From: Hydractinia symbiolongicarpus
Lineage: Eukaryota > Cnidaria > Hydrozoa > Anthoathecata > Hydractiniidae
Direction of reading: 5' to 3'
Length of the DNA stretch: 64,000 nt
Assembly (NCBI RefSeq): GCF_029227915.1
Contig: NC_079888.1
Span: forward strand, 806,001 to 870,000
In this document: one piece after another, positions 48,322 through 62,088 of the stretch
Layout: each line of letters starts with the position of its first letter
Numbering within the stretch: the stretch's first letter is position 1
Translations under genes and position numbers: made by a program
The notes under the pieces: model-generated
What the model was told of the DNA's origin: nothing
The model's database searches: none
The model's input: only the letters and a program-made list of their open reading frames with translations

Positions 48322-51296
48322 TTAAAAGCGAGACAACTTAGTAAGATCGGAAAAAATCGCTAAATACATGTTGGTACGAATATGTGAAGCAACCGTTGTA
48401 ACTCAAACGGATTGACACCGTTAGAAAGTCAATGAAATCTCGTTTTTGAAACTGTCTCTATTTCTTCAGCGCGAACTAACGGCTACGATTGGTCCCACAG
48501 TAAAAAATGACATATTTATCTTAAGTTTAAATAAAGCGCTCCCACAGCGCCCAGTGTAATCGCTGAGTTCCGGCAATTCCTTCGAGTTAAAAAGAATGTT
48601 TTTTCTTGGAGTCCAATTGGCTCATTTATCACATTTATAAGATGACAGTACAGAATCAGTTCAATTAAGTCCCACAGTCAATCGTTTCACTTTCAAAAGC
48701 AATACCACTTAGTAATATCGAAAAAAAACACTTAATACATGTTGGTACGGATATGTGAAGCAACCGTTGTAACTCAAACGGATTGACACCGTTAGAAAGT
48801 CAATGAAAAGTAGTTTTTGAAACTGTCTCTGTTTTTTCAGCGCGAACTAACGGCTAGGATTGGTCCCACAGTAAAAAATGACTTATTTATCTAAATTTTT
48901 AAATGAAGCGCTACCACAGGGTCCAGTGTAATCGTTGAGTTCCGGCAATCATGTCGAGTTAAAAAGAATGTTATTTCTTGGAGTCCAAGTGGCTCATTTA
49001 TCACATTTATAAGGTCACAGTCCAGAATCAGTTCAATTAGGTCCCACAGTCAATTGTTTCACTTTTAAAAGCGATACAACTTAGTAAGATCGGAAAAAAT
49101 CGCTAAGTACATGTTGGTACGAATATGAGAAGCAACCGTTGTAACTCAAACGGATTGACACCGTTAGAAAGTCAATGAAATGTAGTTTTTGAAACTGTCT
49201 CTACTTCTTCAGCGCGAACTAACGGCTAGGATTGGTCCCACAGTAAAAAATGACTTATTTATCTTAATTTTTAAATAAAGCGCTCCCACAGCGCCCAGTG
49301 TAATCGCTGAGTTCCGGCAATCATGTCGAGTTAAAAAGAATGTTATTTCTTGGATTCCAATTGGGTCATTTCTCATATTTATAAGATCACAGTCCAGAAT
49401 CAGTTCAATTAAGTCCCACAGTCAATTGTTTCACTTTTAAAAGCGATACAACTTAGTAATATCGGAAAAAACGCTAAATACATGTTGGTACGAATATGTG
49501 ACGCAACCGTTGTAACTCAAACGGATTGACACCGTTAAAAAGACAATGAAATGTAGTTTTTGAAACTGTCTCTATTTCTTCAGCGTGAACTATCGGATAG
49601 GATTGGTCTCACAGTAAAAAATGACTTATTTATCGAAATTTTTAAATGAAGCGCTACCACAGAGTCCAGTGTAATCGCTGAGTTCCGGCAATCATGTCAA
49701 ATTAAGAAGATTGTCATTCCTTGGAGACCAAGTGACTCATTTATCACATTTAGCAGGTCACAGTCCAGAATCAGTTCAATTAAGTCCCACAGTCAATCGG
49801 TTCACTTTTAAAAGCGATACAACTTAGTAATACCGGAAGAAATCGCTAAATACATGTTGGTATGAATCTTAGACGCAACCGTTGTAACTCAAACGGATTG
49901 ACACCGTTAGAAAGTCAATGAAATCTAGTTTTTGAAACTGTCTCTATTTCTTCAGCGCGAACTAACGGCTAGGATTGGTCCCACAATAAAAAATGACATA
50001 TTTATCATAATTTTTAAATAAAGCGCTCCCACATGGTCCAGTGTAATCGCTGAGTTCCGGCAATTATGTCGAGTTAAAAAGGATGTTATTTCTTGGAGTT
50101 CAATTGGCTCATTTAACACATTTATCAGGTCACAGTCCAGAATCAGTTCAACTAATTCCCACAGTCAATCGGTTCACCGTTAAAAGCGATACAACTTAGT
50201 AATATCGGAACAAAATCACTAAATACATGTTGGTACGAATATGTGACGCAACCGTTGTAAGTCAAAGGGATTGACACCGTTAAAAAGACAATGGAATGTA
50301 GTTTTTGAAACTGTCTCTGTTTCTTCAGCGTGAACTAACGAATAGGATTGGTCCCACAGTAAAAAATGACATATTTATCATAATTTTTAAATGAAGCGCT
50401 ACCACAGAGTCCAGTGTAATCGCTGAGTTCCGGCAATGATGTCAAATTAAGAAGATTGTCATTCCTTGGAGACCAAGTGACTCATTTATCACATTTAGCA
50501 GATGACAGTCCAGAATCAGTTCAATTAAGTCCCACAGTCAATCGTTTCACTTTCAAAAGCGATACCACTTAGTAATATCGAAAAAAAACACTTAATACAT
50601 GTTGGTACGGATATGTGAAGCAACCGTTGTAACTCAAACGGATTGACACCGTTAGAAAGTCAATGAAAATTAGTTTTTGAAACTGTCTCTGTTTCTTCAG
50701 CGCGAACTAACGGCTAGGATTGGTCCCACAATAAAAAATGACATATTTATCTTAATTTTTAAATAAAGCACTCCCACAGTGCCCAGTGTAATCGCTGAGT
50801 TATGGCAATCATGTCGAGTTAAAAAGAATGTTATTTCTTGGAGTCCAATTGTCTCATTTATCACACTTATAAGGTCACAGTCCAGAATCATTTCAATTAA
50901 TTCCCACAGTCAATCGTTTCACTTTTAAAAGCGATACAACTTAGTAATATCGGATAAAATCGCTAAATACATGTTGGTACGAATATGTGAAGCAACCGTT
51001 GTAACTCAAACGGATTGACACCGTTAGAAACTCGATGAAAGGTGGTTTTTGAAACTGTCTCTATTTCTTCAGCGTGAACTAACGAATAGGATTGGTCCCA
51101 CAGTAAAAAATGACATATTTATCATAATTTTTAAATAAAGCGCTCCCACATGGTCCAGTGTAATCGCTGAGTTGCGGCAATTATGTCGAGTTAAAAAGAA
51201 TGTTATTTCTTGGAGTTCAATTGGCTCATTTATCACATTTATCAGGTCACAGTCCAGAATCAGTTCAATTAGGTCCCACAGTCAATTGTTTCACTT
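48322..51296 (+). repeat. Region D 15-monomer unit, copy 2 (partial, 8 monomers)
   Basis: Starts are 48322, 48692, 49065, 49437, 49808, 50180, 50552 and 50925. The block follows copy 1 at offset 5578-5579 up to about 51.26 kb, apart from a replacement near 50.0-50.3 kb where CATAATTTTT and CATGGTCC variants enter early. Private changes include GGCAATTCCTTCG near 48575 and GTAAGTCAAAGGG near 50258. Near 51258 the sequence jumps back to the AATTAGGTCCC marker, so the remaining monomers of the 15-mer are absent. Confidence 0.78.
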
Positions 51297-53156
51297 TTAA
51301 AAGCGATACAACTTAGTAAGATCGGAAAAAATCGCTAAGTACATGTTGGTACGAATATGAGAAGCAACCGTTGTAACTCAAACGGATTGACACCGTTAGA
51401 AAGTCAATGAAATGTAGTTTTTGAAACTGTCTCTACTTCTTCAGCGCGAACTAACGGCTAGGATTGGTCCCACAGTAAAAAATGACTTATTTATCTTAAT
51501 TTTTAAATAAAGCGCTCCCACAGCGCCCAGTGTAATCGCTGAGTTCCGGCAATCATGTCGAGTTAAAAAGAATGTTATTTCTTGGATTCCAATTGGCTCA
51601 TTTCTCATATTTATAAGATCACAGTCCAGAATCAGTTCAATTAAGTCCCACAGTCAATTGTTTCACTTTTAAAAGCGATACAACTTAGTAATATCGGAAA
51701 AAACGCTAAATACATGTTGGTACGAATATGTGACGCAACCGTTGTAACTCAAACGGATTGACACCGTTAAAAAGACAATGAAATGTAGTTTTTGAAACTG
51801 TCTCTATTTCTTCAGCGTGAACTATCGGATAGGATTGGTCTCACAGTAAAAAATGACTTATTTATCGAAATTTTTAAATGAAGCGCTACCACAGAGTCCA
51901 GTGTAATCGCTGAGTTCCGGCAATCATGTCAAATTAAGAAGATTGTCATTCCTTGGAGACCAAGTGACTCATTTATCACATTTAGCAGGTCACAGTCCAG
52001 AATCAGTTCAATTAAGTCCCACAGTCAATCGGTTCACTTTTAAAAGCGATACAACTTAGTAATACCGGAAGAAATCGCTAAATACATGTTGGTATGAATC
52101 TTAGACGCAACCGTTGTAACTCAAACGGATTGACACCGTTAGAAAGTCAATGAAATCTAGTTTTTGAAACTGTCTCTATTTCTTCAGCGCGAACTAACGG
52201 CTAGGATTGGTCCCACAATAAAAAATGACATATTTATCTTAATTTTTAAATAAAGCGCTCCCACAGTGCCCAGTGTAATCGCTGAGTTCCGGCAATCATG
52301 TCGAGTTAAAAAGAATGTTATTTCTTGGAGTCCAATTGTCTCATTTATCACACTTATAAGGTCACAGTCCAGAATCAGTTCAATTAATTCCCACAGTCAA
52401 TCGTTTCACTTTTAAAAGCGATAAAACTTAGTAATATCGGATAAAATCGCTAAATACATGTTGGTACGAATATGTGAAGCAACCGTTGTAACTCAAACGG
52501 ATTGACACCGTTAGAAACTCGATGAAAGGTGTTTTTTGAGACTGTCTCTATTTTTTCAGCGTGAACTAACGAATAGGATTGGTCCCACAGTAAAAAATGA
52601 CATATTTATCATAATTTTTAAATAAAGCGCTCCCACATGGTCCAGTGTAATCGCTGAGTTCCGGCAATTATGTCGAGTTAAAAAGGATGTTATTTCTTGG
52701 AGTTCAATTGGCTCATTTAACACATTTATCAGGTCACAGTCCAGAATCAGTTCAACTAATTCCCACAGTCAATCGGTTCACCGTTAAAAGCGATACAACT
52801 TAGTAATATCGGAACAAAATCACTAAATACATGTTGGTACGAATATGTGACGCAACCGTTGTAACTCAAACGGATTGACACTGTTAAAAAGACAATGAAA
52901 TGTAGTTTTTGAAACTGTCTCTGTTTCTTCAGCGTGAACTAACGAATAGGATTGGTCCCACAGTAAAAAATGACATATTTATCATAATTTTTAAATGAAG
53001 CGCTACCACAGAGTCCAGTGTAATCGCTGAGTTCCGGCAATGATGTCAAATTAAGAAGATTGTCATTCCTTGGAGACCAAGTGACTCATTTATCACATTT
53101 AGCAGATGACAGTCCAGAATCAGTTCAATTAAGTCCCACAGTCAATCGTTTCACTT
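51297..53156 (+). repeat. Region D hexamer-offset repeat (2232 bp), partial second copy
   Basis: Starts are 51297, 51669, 52040, 52412 and 52784. The first three repeat 49065-50179 at offset 2232 (AATTAGGTCCC at 49035 and 51267, AATATGAGAAGC, GAACTATCGGATAGG). The monomer at 52412 resembles those at 44602 and 50925 (GATAAAATCG, GAAACTCGATG). The monomer at 52784 resembles the one at 50180 (TGTTTCTTCAGCGTG, CAATGATGTCAAATT). TTTTTTGAGACTGTC near 52533 is private. Confidence 0.77.
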
Positions 53157-55762
53157 TTAAAAGCGATACAACGTAGTAATACCGGAAGAAATCGCTAAAT
53201 ATATGTTGGTATGAATCTTTGACGCAACCGTTGTAACTCAAACGGATTGACACCGTTAGAAAGTCAATGAAATCTAGTTTTTGAAACTGTCTCTATTTCT
53301 TCAGCGTGAACTAACGCCTGGATTGGTCCCACAGTAAAAAATGACATATTTATCTTAATTTTTAATAAAAGCGCTCCCACAGCGCCCAGTGTAATCGCTG
53401 AGTTCCGGCAATCATCTCGAGTTAAAAAGAATGTTATTTCTTGGAGTCCAATTGGCTCATTTATCACATTTATAAGATGACAGTCCAGAATCAGTTCAAT
53501 TAAGTCCCACAGTCAATCGTTTCACTTTCAAAAGCGATACCACTTAGTAATATCGAAAAAAAACACTTAATACATGTTGGTACGGATATGTGAAGCAACC
53601 GTTGTAACTCAAACGGATTGACACCGTTAGAAAGTCAATGAAAAGTAGTTTTTGAAACTGTCTCTGTTTTTTCAGCGCGAACTAACGCCTAGGATTGGTC
53701 CCACAGTAAAAAATGACTTATTTATTGAAATTTTTAAATAAAGCGCTACCACAGGGTCCAGTGTAATCGCTGAGTTCTGGCAATCATGTCGAGTTAAAAA
53801 GAATGTTATTTCTTGGAGTTCAATTGGCTCATTTATCACATTTATAAAGTCACAGTCCAGAAACAGTTCAATTAATTCCCACAGTCAATCGTTTCACTTT
53901 TAAAAGCGATACAACTTAGTAAGATCGGAACAAATCGCTAAATACATGTTGGTACGAATACGTGACGCAATCGTTGTATCTCAAACGGATTGACACCGAC
54001 AGAAAGTCAAAGAAAAGTAGTTTTTGAAACTGTCTCTGTTTTTTCAGCGCGAACTAACGGCAAGGATTGTTCCCACAGTAAAAAATGACTTATTTATCTA
54101 AATTTTTAAATAAAGCGCTACCAAAGGGTCCAGTGTAATCGCTGAGTTCCGGCAATCATGTCAAATTAAGAAGATTGTCATTCATTGGAGTCCAATTGGC
54201 TCATTTATCACATTTATAAAATCACAGTCCAAAATCAGTCCAATTAAGTCCCACAGGCAATCGTTTCACTTTTAAAAGCTGTATAACTTAGTAATATCGG
54301 AACAAAATCACTAAATACATGTTGGTACAAATTGTTGACGCAACCGTTGTAACTCAAACGGATTGCCACCGTTAAAAAGACAATGAAATGTAATTATTGA
54401 AACTGTCTCTATTTCTCCAGCGTGAACTAACGGCTAGGATTGGTCCCACAGTAAAAAATGACTTATTAATCTTTATTTTTAAATGAAGCACCACCACACC
54501 GCCCAGTGTAATCGCTGAGTTTCATTAATCCTGTCAAATTAAGAAGAATGTCATTCCTTGGAGTCCAATTGGCTCATTTATCACATTTATAAGATCACAA
54601 TCCAAAATCAGTCCAATTAAGTCCCACAGGCAATCGTTTCACTTTTAAAAGCTATACAACTTAGTAATATCGGAACAAAATCACTAAATACATGTTGGTA
54701 CAAATTGTTGACGCAACCGTTGTAACTCAAACGGATTGCCACCGTTAAAAAGACAATGAAATGTAGTTTTTGAAACTGTCTCTATTTCTTCAGCGTAAAC
54801 TAACGGATAGGATTGGTCGCACAGTAAAAAATGACATATTTATCTTAATTTTTAAATAAAGCGCTCCCACAGTGCCCAGTGTAATCGCTGAGTTCCGGCA
54901 ATCATGTCGAGTTAAAAAGAATGTTATTTCTTGGAGTCCAATGGTCTCATTTATCACACTTATAAGGTCACAGTCCAGAATCAGTTCAATTAATTCCCAC
55001 AGTCAATCGTTTCACTTTTAAAAGCGATACAACTTAGTAATATCGGATAAAATCGCTAAATACATGTTGGTACGAATATGTGAAGCAACCGTTGTAACTC
55101 AAACGGATTGACACCGTTAGAAACTCGATGAAAGGTGGTTTTTGAAACTGTCTCTATTTCTTCAGCGTGAACTAACGAATAGGATTGGTCCCACAGTAAA
55201 AAATGACATATTTATCATAATTTTTAAATAAAGCGCTCCCACATGGTCCAGTGTAATCGCTGAGTTCTGGCAATTATGTCGAGTTAAAAAGAATGTTATT
55301 TCTTGGAGTTCAATTGGCTCATTTATCACATTTATCAGGTCACAGTCCAGAATCAGTTCAACTAATTCCCACAGTCAATCAGTTCACCGTTAAAAGCGAT
55401 ACAACTTAGTAATATCGGAACAAAATCACTAAATACATGTTGGTACGAATATGTGACGCAACCGTTGTAACTCAAACGGATTGACACCGTTAAAAAGACA
55501 ATGAAATGTAGTTTTTGAAACTGTCTCTATTTCTTCAGCGTGAACTAACGGATAGGATTGGTCCCACAGTAAAAAATGACTTATTTATCGAAATTTTTAA
55601 ATGAAGCGCTACCACAGAGTCCAGTGTAATCGCTGAGTTCCGGCAATCATGTCAAATTAAGAAGATTGTCATTCCTTGGAGACCAAGTGACTCATTTAAC
55701 ACATTTAGCAGATCACAGTCCAGAATCAGTTCAATTAAGTCCCACAGTCAATCGTTTCACTT
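53157..55762 (+). repeat. Region D heptamer (2606 bp), copy 1, with an A-type island
   Basis: Starts are 53157, 53527, 53900, 54272, 54645, 55018 and 55390. Marks recurring 2606-2607 bp later are ACAACGTAGTAATACC, AATTTTTAATAAAAGCGC, ATCATCTCGAG, ACACCGACAGAAAGTC and AAGGATTGTTCCC. The monomers at 54272 and 54645 have the a7 signature of region A (CACAGGCAATCG, GTACAAATTGTTGACGC, GGATTGCCACC). The second turns back into D-type at about 54790 (GCGTAAACTAACGG, then CTCCCACAGTGCCC). Confidence 0.8.
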
Positions 55763-57251
55763 TTAAAAGCGATACAACGTAGTAATACCGGAAGAAATCG
55801 CTAAATATATGTTGGTATGAATCTTTGACGCAACCGTTGTAACTCAAACGGATTGACACCGTTAGAAAGTCAATGAAATCTAGTTTTTGAAACTGTCTCT
55901 ATTTCTTCAGCGCGAACTAACGGCTGGGATTGGTCCCACAGTAAAAAATGACATATTTATCTTAATTTTTAATAAAAGCGCTCCCACAGCGCCCAGTGTA
56001 ATCGCTGAGTTCCGGCAATCATCTCGAGTTAAAAAGAATGTTATTTCTTGGAGTCCAATTGGCTCATTTATCACATTTATAAGATGACAGTCCAGAATCA
56101 GTTCAATTAAGTCCCACAGTCAATCGTTTCACTTTCAAAAGCGATACCACTTAGTAATATCGAAAAAAAACACCTAATACATGTTGGTACGGATATGTGA
56201 AGCAACCGTTGTAACTCAAACGGATTGACACCGTTAGAAAGTCAATGAAAAGTAGTTTTTGAAACTGTCTCTGTTTTTTCAGCGCGAACTAACGCCTAGG
56301 ATTGGTCCCACAGTAAAAAATGACTTATTTATTGAAATTTTTAAATAAAGCGCTACCACAGGGTCCAGTGTAATCGCTGAGTTCTGGCAATCATGTCGAG
56401 TTAAAAAGAATGTTATTTCTTGGAGTTCAATTGGCCCATTTATCACATTTATAAAGTCACAGTCCAGAAACAGTTCAATTAATTCCCACAGTCAATCGTT
56501 TCACTTTTAAAAGCGATACAACTTAGTAAGATCGAAACAAATCGCTAAATACATGTTGGTACGAATACGTGACGCAATCGTTGTATCTCAAACGGATTGA
56601 CACCGACAGAAAGTCAAAGAAAAGTAGTTTTTGAAACTGTCTCTGTTTTTTCAGAGCGAACTAACGGCAAGGATTGTTCCCACAGTAAAAAATGACTTAT
56701 TTATCTAAATTTTTAAATAAAGCGCTACCACAGGGTCCAGTGTAATCGCTGAGTTCCGGCAATCATGTCAAATTAAGAAGATTGTCATTCATTGGAGTCC
56801 AATTGGCTCATTTATCACATTTATAAAATCACAGTCCAAAATCAGTCCAATTAAGTCCCACAGGCAATCGTTTCACTTTTAAAAGCTGTACAACTTAGTA
56901 ATATCGGAACAAAATCACTAAATACATGTTGGTACAAATTGTTGACGCAACCGTTGTAACTCAAACGGATTGCCACCGTTAAAAAGACAATGAAATGTAA
57001 TTTTTGAAACTGTCTCTATATCTCCAGCGTGAACTAACGGCTAGGATTGGTCCCACAGTAAAAAATGACTTATTAATCTTAATTTTTAAATGAAGCACTA
57101 CCACACCGCCCAGTGTAATCGCTGAGTTTCATTAATCCTGTCAAATTAAAAAGAATGTCATTCATTGGAGTCCAATTGCCTCATTTATCACATTTATCAG
57201 GTCACAGTCCAGAATCAGTTGAACTAAGTCCCACAGTTAATCGATTCACCG
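55763..57251 (+). repeat. Region D heptamer, copy 2 (partial), leading into A'
   Basis: Starts are 55763, 56134, 56507 and 56879. The block follows the heptamer at offset 2606-2607 through the c3-like monomer (ACACCGACAGAAAGTC, TTCAGAGCGAAC) into the a7-type monomer at 56879 (GTACAAATTGTTGACGC). Copy 1 returns to D-type sequence after the A-type island. This copy instead carries on into a3-a4-a5 of region A. Confidence 0.8.
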
Positions 57252-59486
57252 TTAAAAGCGATGCAACTTAGTAATATCGGAACAAAGTCACTAAATACAT
57301 GTTGGTAAGAATATGTGACGCAACCGTTGTAACTCAAACGGATCGACACCGTTAAAAAGACAATGAAATGTAGTTTTTGAAACTGTCTTTATTTCTTCAG
57401 TGTGAACTAACGGATAGGATTGGTCCCACAGTAAAAAATGACTTATTTATCGAAATTTTTAAATGAAGCGCTACCACAGGGTCCAGTGTAATCGCTGAGT
57501 TCCAGCAATTATGTCGAGTTAAAAAGATTGTCATTCCTTGGAGACCAAGTGACTCATTTATCACATTTAGCAGGTCACAGTCCAGAATCAGTTCAATTAA
57601 GTCCCACAGTCAATCGTTTCACTTTTAAAAGCGATACAACTTAGTAATACCGGAAGAAATCGCTAAATACATGTTGTTATGAATCTTTGACGCAACCGTT
57701 GTAACTCAAACGGATTGACACCGTTAGAAAGTCAATGAAATCTAGTTTTTGAAACTGTCTCTATTTCTTCAGCGCGAGCTAACGGCTAGGATTGGTCCCA
57801 CAGTAAAAAATGACATATTTATCTTAATTTTTAAATAAAGCGCTCCCACAGCGCCCAGTGTAATCGCTGAGTTCCGGCAATCATGTCGAGTTAAAAAGAA
57901 TGTTATTTCTTGGAGTCCATTTGGCTCATTTATCACATTTATCAGGTCACAGTCCAGAATCAGTTCAACTAAGTCCCACAGTCAAACGGTTCACCGTTAA
58001 AAGTGATACAACTTAGTAATATCGGAACAAAATCACTAAATACATGTTGGTACGAATATGTGAAGCAACCGTTGTAACTAAAACGGATTGACACCGTTAG
58101 AAAGTCAATGAAAGGTACTTTTTGAAACTGTCTCTATTTCTTCAGCGTGAACTAACGGATAGGATTGGTCCCACAGTAAAAAATTACTTGTTTATCGAAA
58201 TTTTTAAATAAAGCGCTACCACAGGGTCCAGTGTAATCGCTGAGTTCCGGCAATCATGTCGAGTTAAAAAGAATGTCATTCCTTGGAGACCAAGTGACTC
58301 ATTTATCACATTTAGCAGGTCACAGTCCAGAATCAGTTCAATTAAGTCCCACAGTCAATCGTTTCACTTTTAAAAGCGATACAACTTAGTAATACCGGAA
58401 GAAATCGCTAAATACATGTTGTTATGAATCTTTGACGCAACCGTTGTAACTCAAACGGATTGACACCGTTAGAAAGTCAATGAAATCTAGTTTTTGAAAC
58501 TGTCTCTATTTCTTCAGCGCGAACTAACGGCTAGGATTGGTCCCACAGTAAAAAATGACATATTTATCTAAATTTTTAAATAAAGCGCTCCCACAGCGCC
58601 CAGTGTAATCGCTGAGTTCCGGCAATCATGTCGAGTTAAAAAGAATGTTATTTCTTGGAGTCCATTTGGCTCATTTATCACATTTATCAGGTCACAGTCC
58701 AGAATCAGTTCAACTAAGTCCCACAGTCAAACGGTTCACCGTTAAAAGTGATACAACTTAGTAATATCGGAACAAAATCACTAAATACATGTTGGTACGA
58801 ATATGTGAAGCAACCGTTGTAACTAAAACGGATTGACACCGTTAGAAAGTCAATGAAAGGTACTTTTTGAAACTGTCTCTATTTCTTCAGCGTGAACTAA
58901 CGGATAGGATTGGTCCCACAGTAAAAAATTACTTGTTTATCGAAATTTTTAAATAAAGCGCTACCACAGGGTCCAGTGTAATCGCTGAAGTCCGGCAATC
59001 ATGTCGAGTTAAAAAGAATGTTATTTCTTGGAGTTCAATTGGCTCATTTATCACATTTATAAGGTCACAGTCCAGAAACAGTTCAATTCATTCCCACAGT
59101 CGATCGTTTCACTTTTAAAAGCGATACAACTTAGTAAGATCGGAACAAATCGCTAAATACATGTTGGTACGAATACGTGGCGCAATCGTTGTAACTCAAA
59201 CGGATTGACACCGTTAGAAAGTCAATGAAAAGTAGTTTTTGAAACTGTCTCTGTTTTTTCAGCGCGAACTAACAGCTAGGATTGGTCCCACAGTAAAAAA
59301 TGACTTATTTATCTAAATTTTTAAATGAAGCGCTACCACAGGGTCCAGTGTAATCGTGGAGTTCCGGCAATCATGTCGAGTTAAAAAGAATGTTATTTCT
59401 TGGAGTCCAATTGGCTCATTTATCACATTTAGCAGGTCACAGTCCAGAATCAGTTCAATTAAGTCCCACAGTCAATTGTTTCACTT
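57252..59486 (+). repeat. Region A' : short second occurrence of A types, with a dimer duplication
   Basis: Starts are 57252 (a3), 57625 (a4), 57997 (a5), 58370 (a4), 58742 (a5) and 59115 (a6). The a3 mark GAACAAAGTCAC with GGTAAGAATATG matches 785-811, the a4 mark GTTGTTATGAATC matches 1173, and the a5 mark AAAGGTACTTTTTGAAAC matches 1615. The a4-a5 pair is tandemly duplicated at 745 bp and shares GTCAAACGGTTCACCG. The a6 monomer at 59115 has ATACGTGGCGC and leads into B-type sequence, as the monomer at 6725 does. Confidence 0.82.
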
Positions 59487-62088
59487 TTAAAAGCGATACA
59501 ACTTAGTAAGATCGGAAAAAATCGCTAAATACATGTTGGTACGAATATGTGAAGCAACCGTTGTAAGTCAAACGGATTGACACCGTTAGAAAGTCAATGA
59601 AAAGTAGTTTTTGAAACTGTCTCTACTTCTTCAGCGCGAACTAACGGCTAGGATTGGTCCCACAGTAAAAAATGATTTATTTATCTAAATTTTTAAATAA
59701 AGCGCTACCAAAGGGTCCAGTGTAATCGTTGAGTTCCGGCAATCATGTCGAGTTAAAAAGAATGTTATTTCTTGGAGTCCAATTGGCTCATTTATCACAT
59801 TTATAAGGTCACAGTCCAGAATCAGTTCAATTAAGTACCACAGTCAATCGTTTCACTTTTAAAAGCGATACAACTTAGTAAGATCGGAAAAAACGCTAAA
59901 TACATGTTGGTACGAATATGTGAAGCAACCGTTGTAACTCAAACGGATTGACACTGTTAGAAAGTTAATGAAAGGTAGTTTTTAAAACTGTCTCTATTTC
60001 TTCAGCGCGAACTAACGGCTAGGATTGGTCCCACAGTAAAAAATGACTTATTTATCTTAGTTTTTAATTAAAGCGCTCCCACAGCGCCCAGTGTAATCGC
60101 TGTGTTCCGGCAATCATGTCGAGTTAAAAAGAATGATATTTCTTGGATTCCGATTGGCTCATTTATCACATTTATAAGATCACAGTCCAGAATCAGTTCA
60201 ATTAAGTCCCACAGTCAATCGTTTCACTTTTACAAGCGATACAACTTAGTAATATCGGAAAAAACGCTAAATACATGTTGGTACGAATATGTGAAGCAAC
60301 CGTTGTAACTCAAACGGATTGACACCGTTAGAAAGTCAATGAAAGGTAGTTTTTGAAACTGTCTCTGTTTTTTCAGTGCGAACTACCGGATAGGATTGGT
60401 CCAACAGTAAAAAATGACTTATTTATCTAAATTTTTATATGAAGCGCTACCACAGGGTCCAGTGTAATCGTTGAGTTCCGGCAATCATGTAGAGTTAAAA
60501 AGAATGTAATTTCTTGGAGTCTAATTGGCTCATTTATCACACTTTTAAGGTCACAGTCCAGAATCAGTTCAATTAAGTCCCACAGTCAATCGTTTCACTT
60601 TTAAAAGCGATACAACTTAGTAATATCAGAAAAAATCGTTAAAAACACGTTGGTACGAATGTGTGAAGCAACCGTTGTAACTCAAACGGATTGACACCGT
60701 TAGAAAGTCGATGAAAGGTGGTTTTTGAATCTGTCTCTATTTCTTCAGCGTGAACTAACGGATAGGATTGGTCCCACAGTAAAAAATGACTTATTTATCC
60801 AAATTTTTGAATGAAGCGCTACCAATGGGTCCAGTGTAATCGTTGAGTTCCGGCAATCATGTCGAGTTAAAAAGAATGTTATTTCTTGGAGTCCAATTGG
60901 CTCATTTATCACCTTTATCAGGTCACAGTCCAGAATCAGTTCAACTAATTCCCACAGTCAATCGGTTCACCGTTAAAAGCGATACAAATTTATAATATCG
61001 GAACAAAATCACTAAATACATGTTGGTACGAATATGTGAAGCAACCGTTGTAACTCAAACGGATTGACACCGTTAGAAAGTTAATGAAAGGTAGTTTTTG
61101 AAACTGTCTCTATTTCTTCAGCGCGAACTAACGGCTAGGATTGGTCCCACAGTAAAAAAAGACTTATTTATCTTAGTTTTTAAATGAAGCGCTCCCACAG
61201 CGCCCAGTGTAATCGCTGTGTTCCGGCAATTATTTTGAGTTAAAAAGAATGATATTTCTTGGATTCCGATTGGCTCATTTATCACATTTATAAGATCACA
61301 GTCCAGAATCAGTTCAATTAAGTCCCACAGTCAATCGTTTCACTTTTAAAAGCGATACAACTTAGTAATATCGTAAAAAAACGCTAAATACATGTTGGTA
61401 CGAATATGTGAAACAACCGTTGTAACTCAAACGGATTGACACCGTTAGAAAGTCAATGAAAGGTAGTTTTTGAAACTGTCTCTATTTCTTCAGCGCGAAC
61501 TACCGGATAGGATTGGTCCCACAGTAAAAATGACTTATTTATCTAAATTTTTAAATGAAGCCCTACCACAGGGTCCAGTGTAATCGCTGAATTCCGGCAA
61601 TCATGTCGAGTTAAAAAGAATGTTATTTCTGGGAGTCTAATTGGCTCATTTATCACACTTATAAGGTCACAGTCCAGAATCAGTTCAATTAAGTCCCACA
61701 GTCAATCGTTTCACTTTTAAAAGCGATACAACTTAGTAATATCGGAAAAAATCGCTAAATACATGTTGGTACGAATATGTGAAGCAACCGTTGTAACTCA
61801 AACGGATTGACACAGTTAAAAAGACAATGAAATGTAGTTTTTGAAACTGTCTCTATTTCTTCAGCGTGAACTAACGGATAGGATTGGTCCCACAGTAAAA
61901 AATGACTTATTTATCGAAATTTTTAAATGAAGCGCTACCACAGGGTCCAGTGTAATCGCTGAGTTCCGGCAATTATGTCGAGTTAAAAAGAATGTTATTT
62001 CTTGGAGTCCAATTGGCTCCTTTATCACATTTATAAGATGACAGTCCAGAATCAGTTCAATTAAGTCCCACAGTTAATCGTTTCACTT
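59487..62088 (+). repeat. Region B' : U-P-V-T-P-Q-R, compact second occurrence of B types
   Basis: Starts are 59487 (U), 59859 (P-like, ATCGCTGTGTTCC, ATTCCGATTGG), 60230 (V, TTACAAGCG), 60601 (T), 60973 (P), 61346 (Q, GTAAAAATGAC, AAGCCCTACC) and 61717 (R front, C back from about 62000 with GGCTCCTTTATCAC and AAGATGACAG). GTGGAGTTCCGG at 59356 and GTAAGTCAAACGG at 59562 match 6966 and 7174 at the start of region B. Divergence from the region B copies looks greater than among those copies, so this is an older or separately evolving version. Confidence 0.8.
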
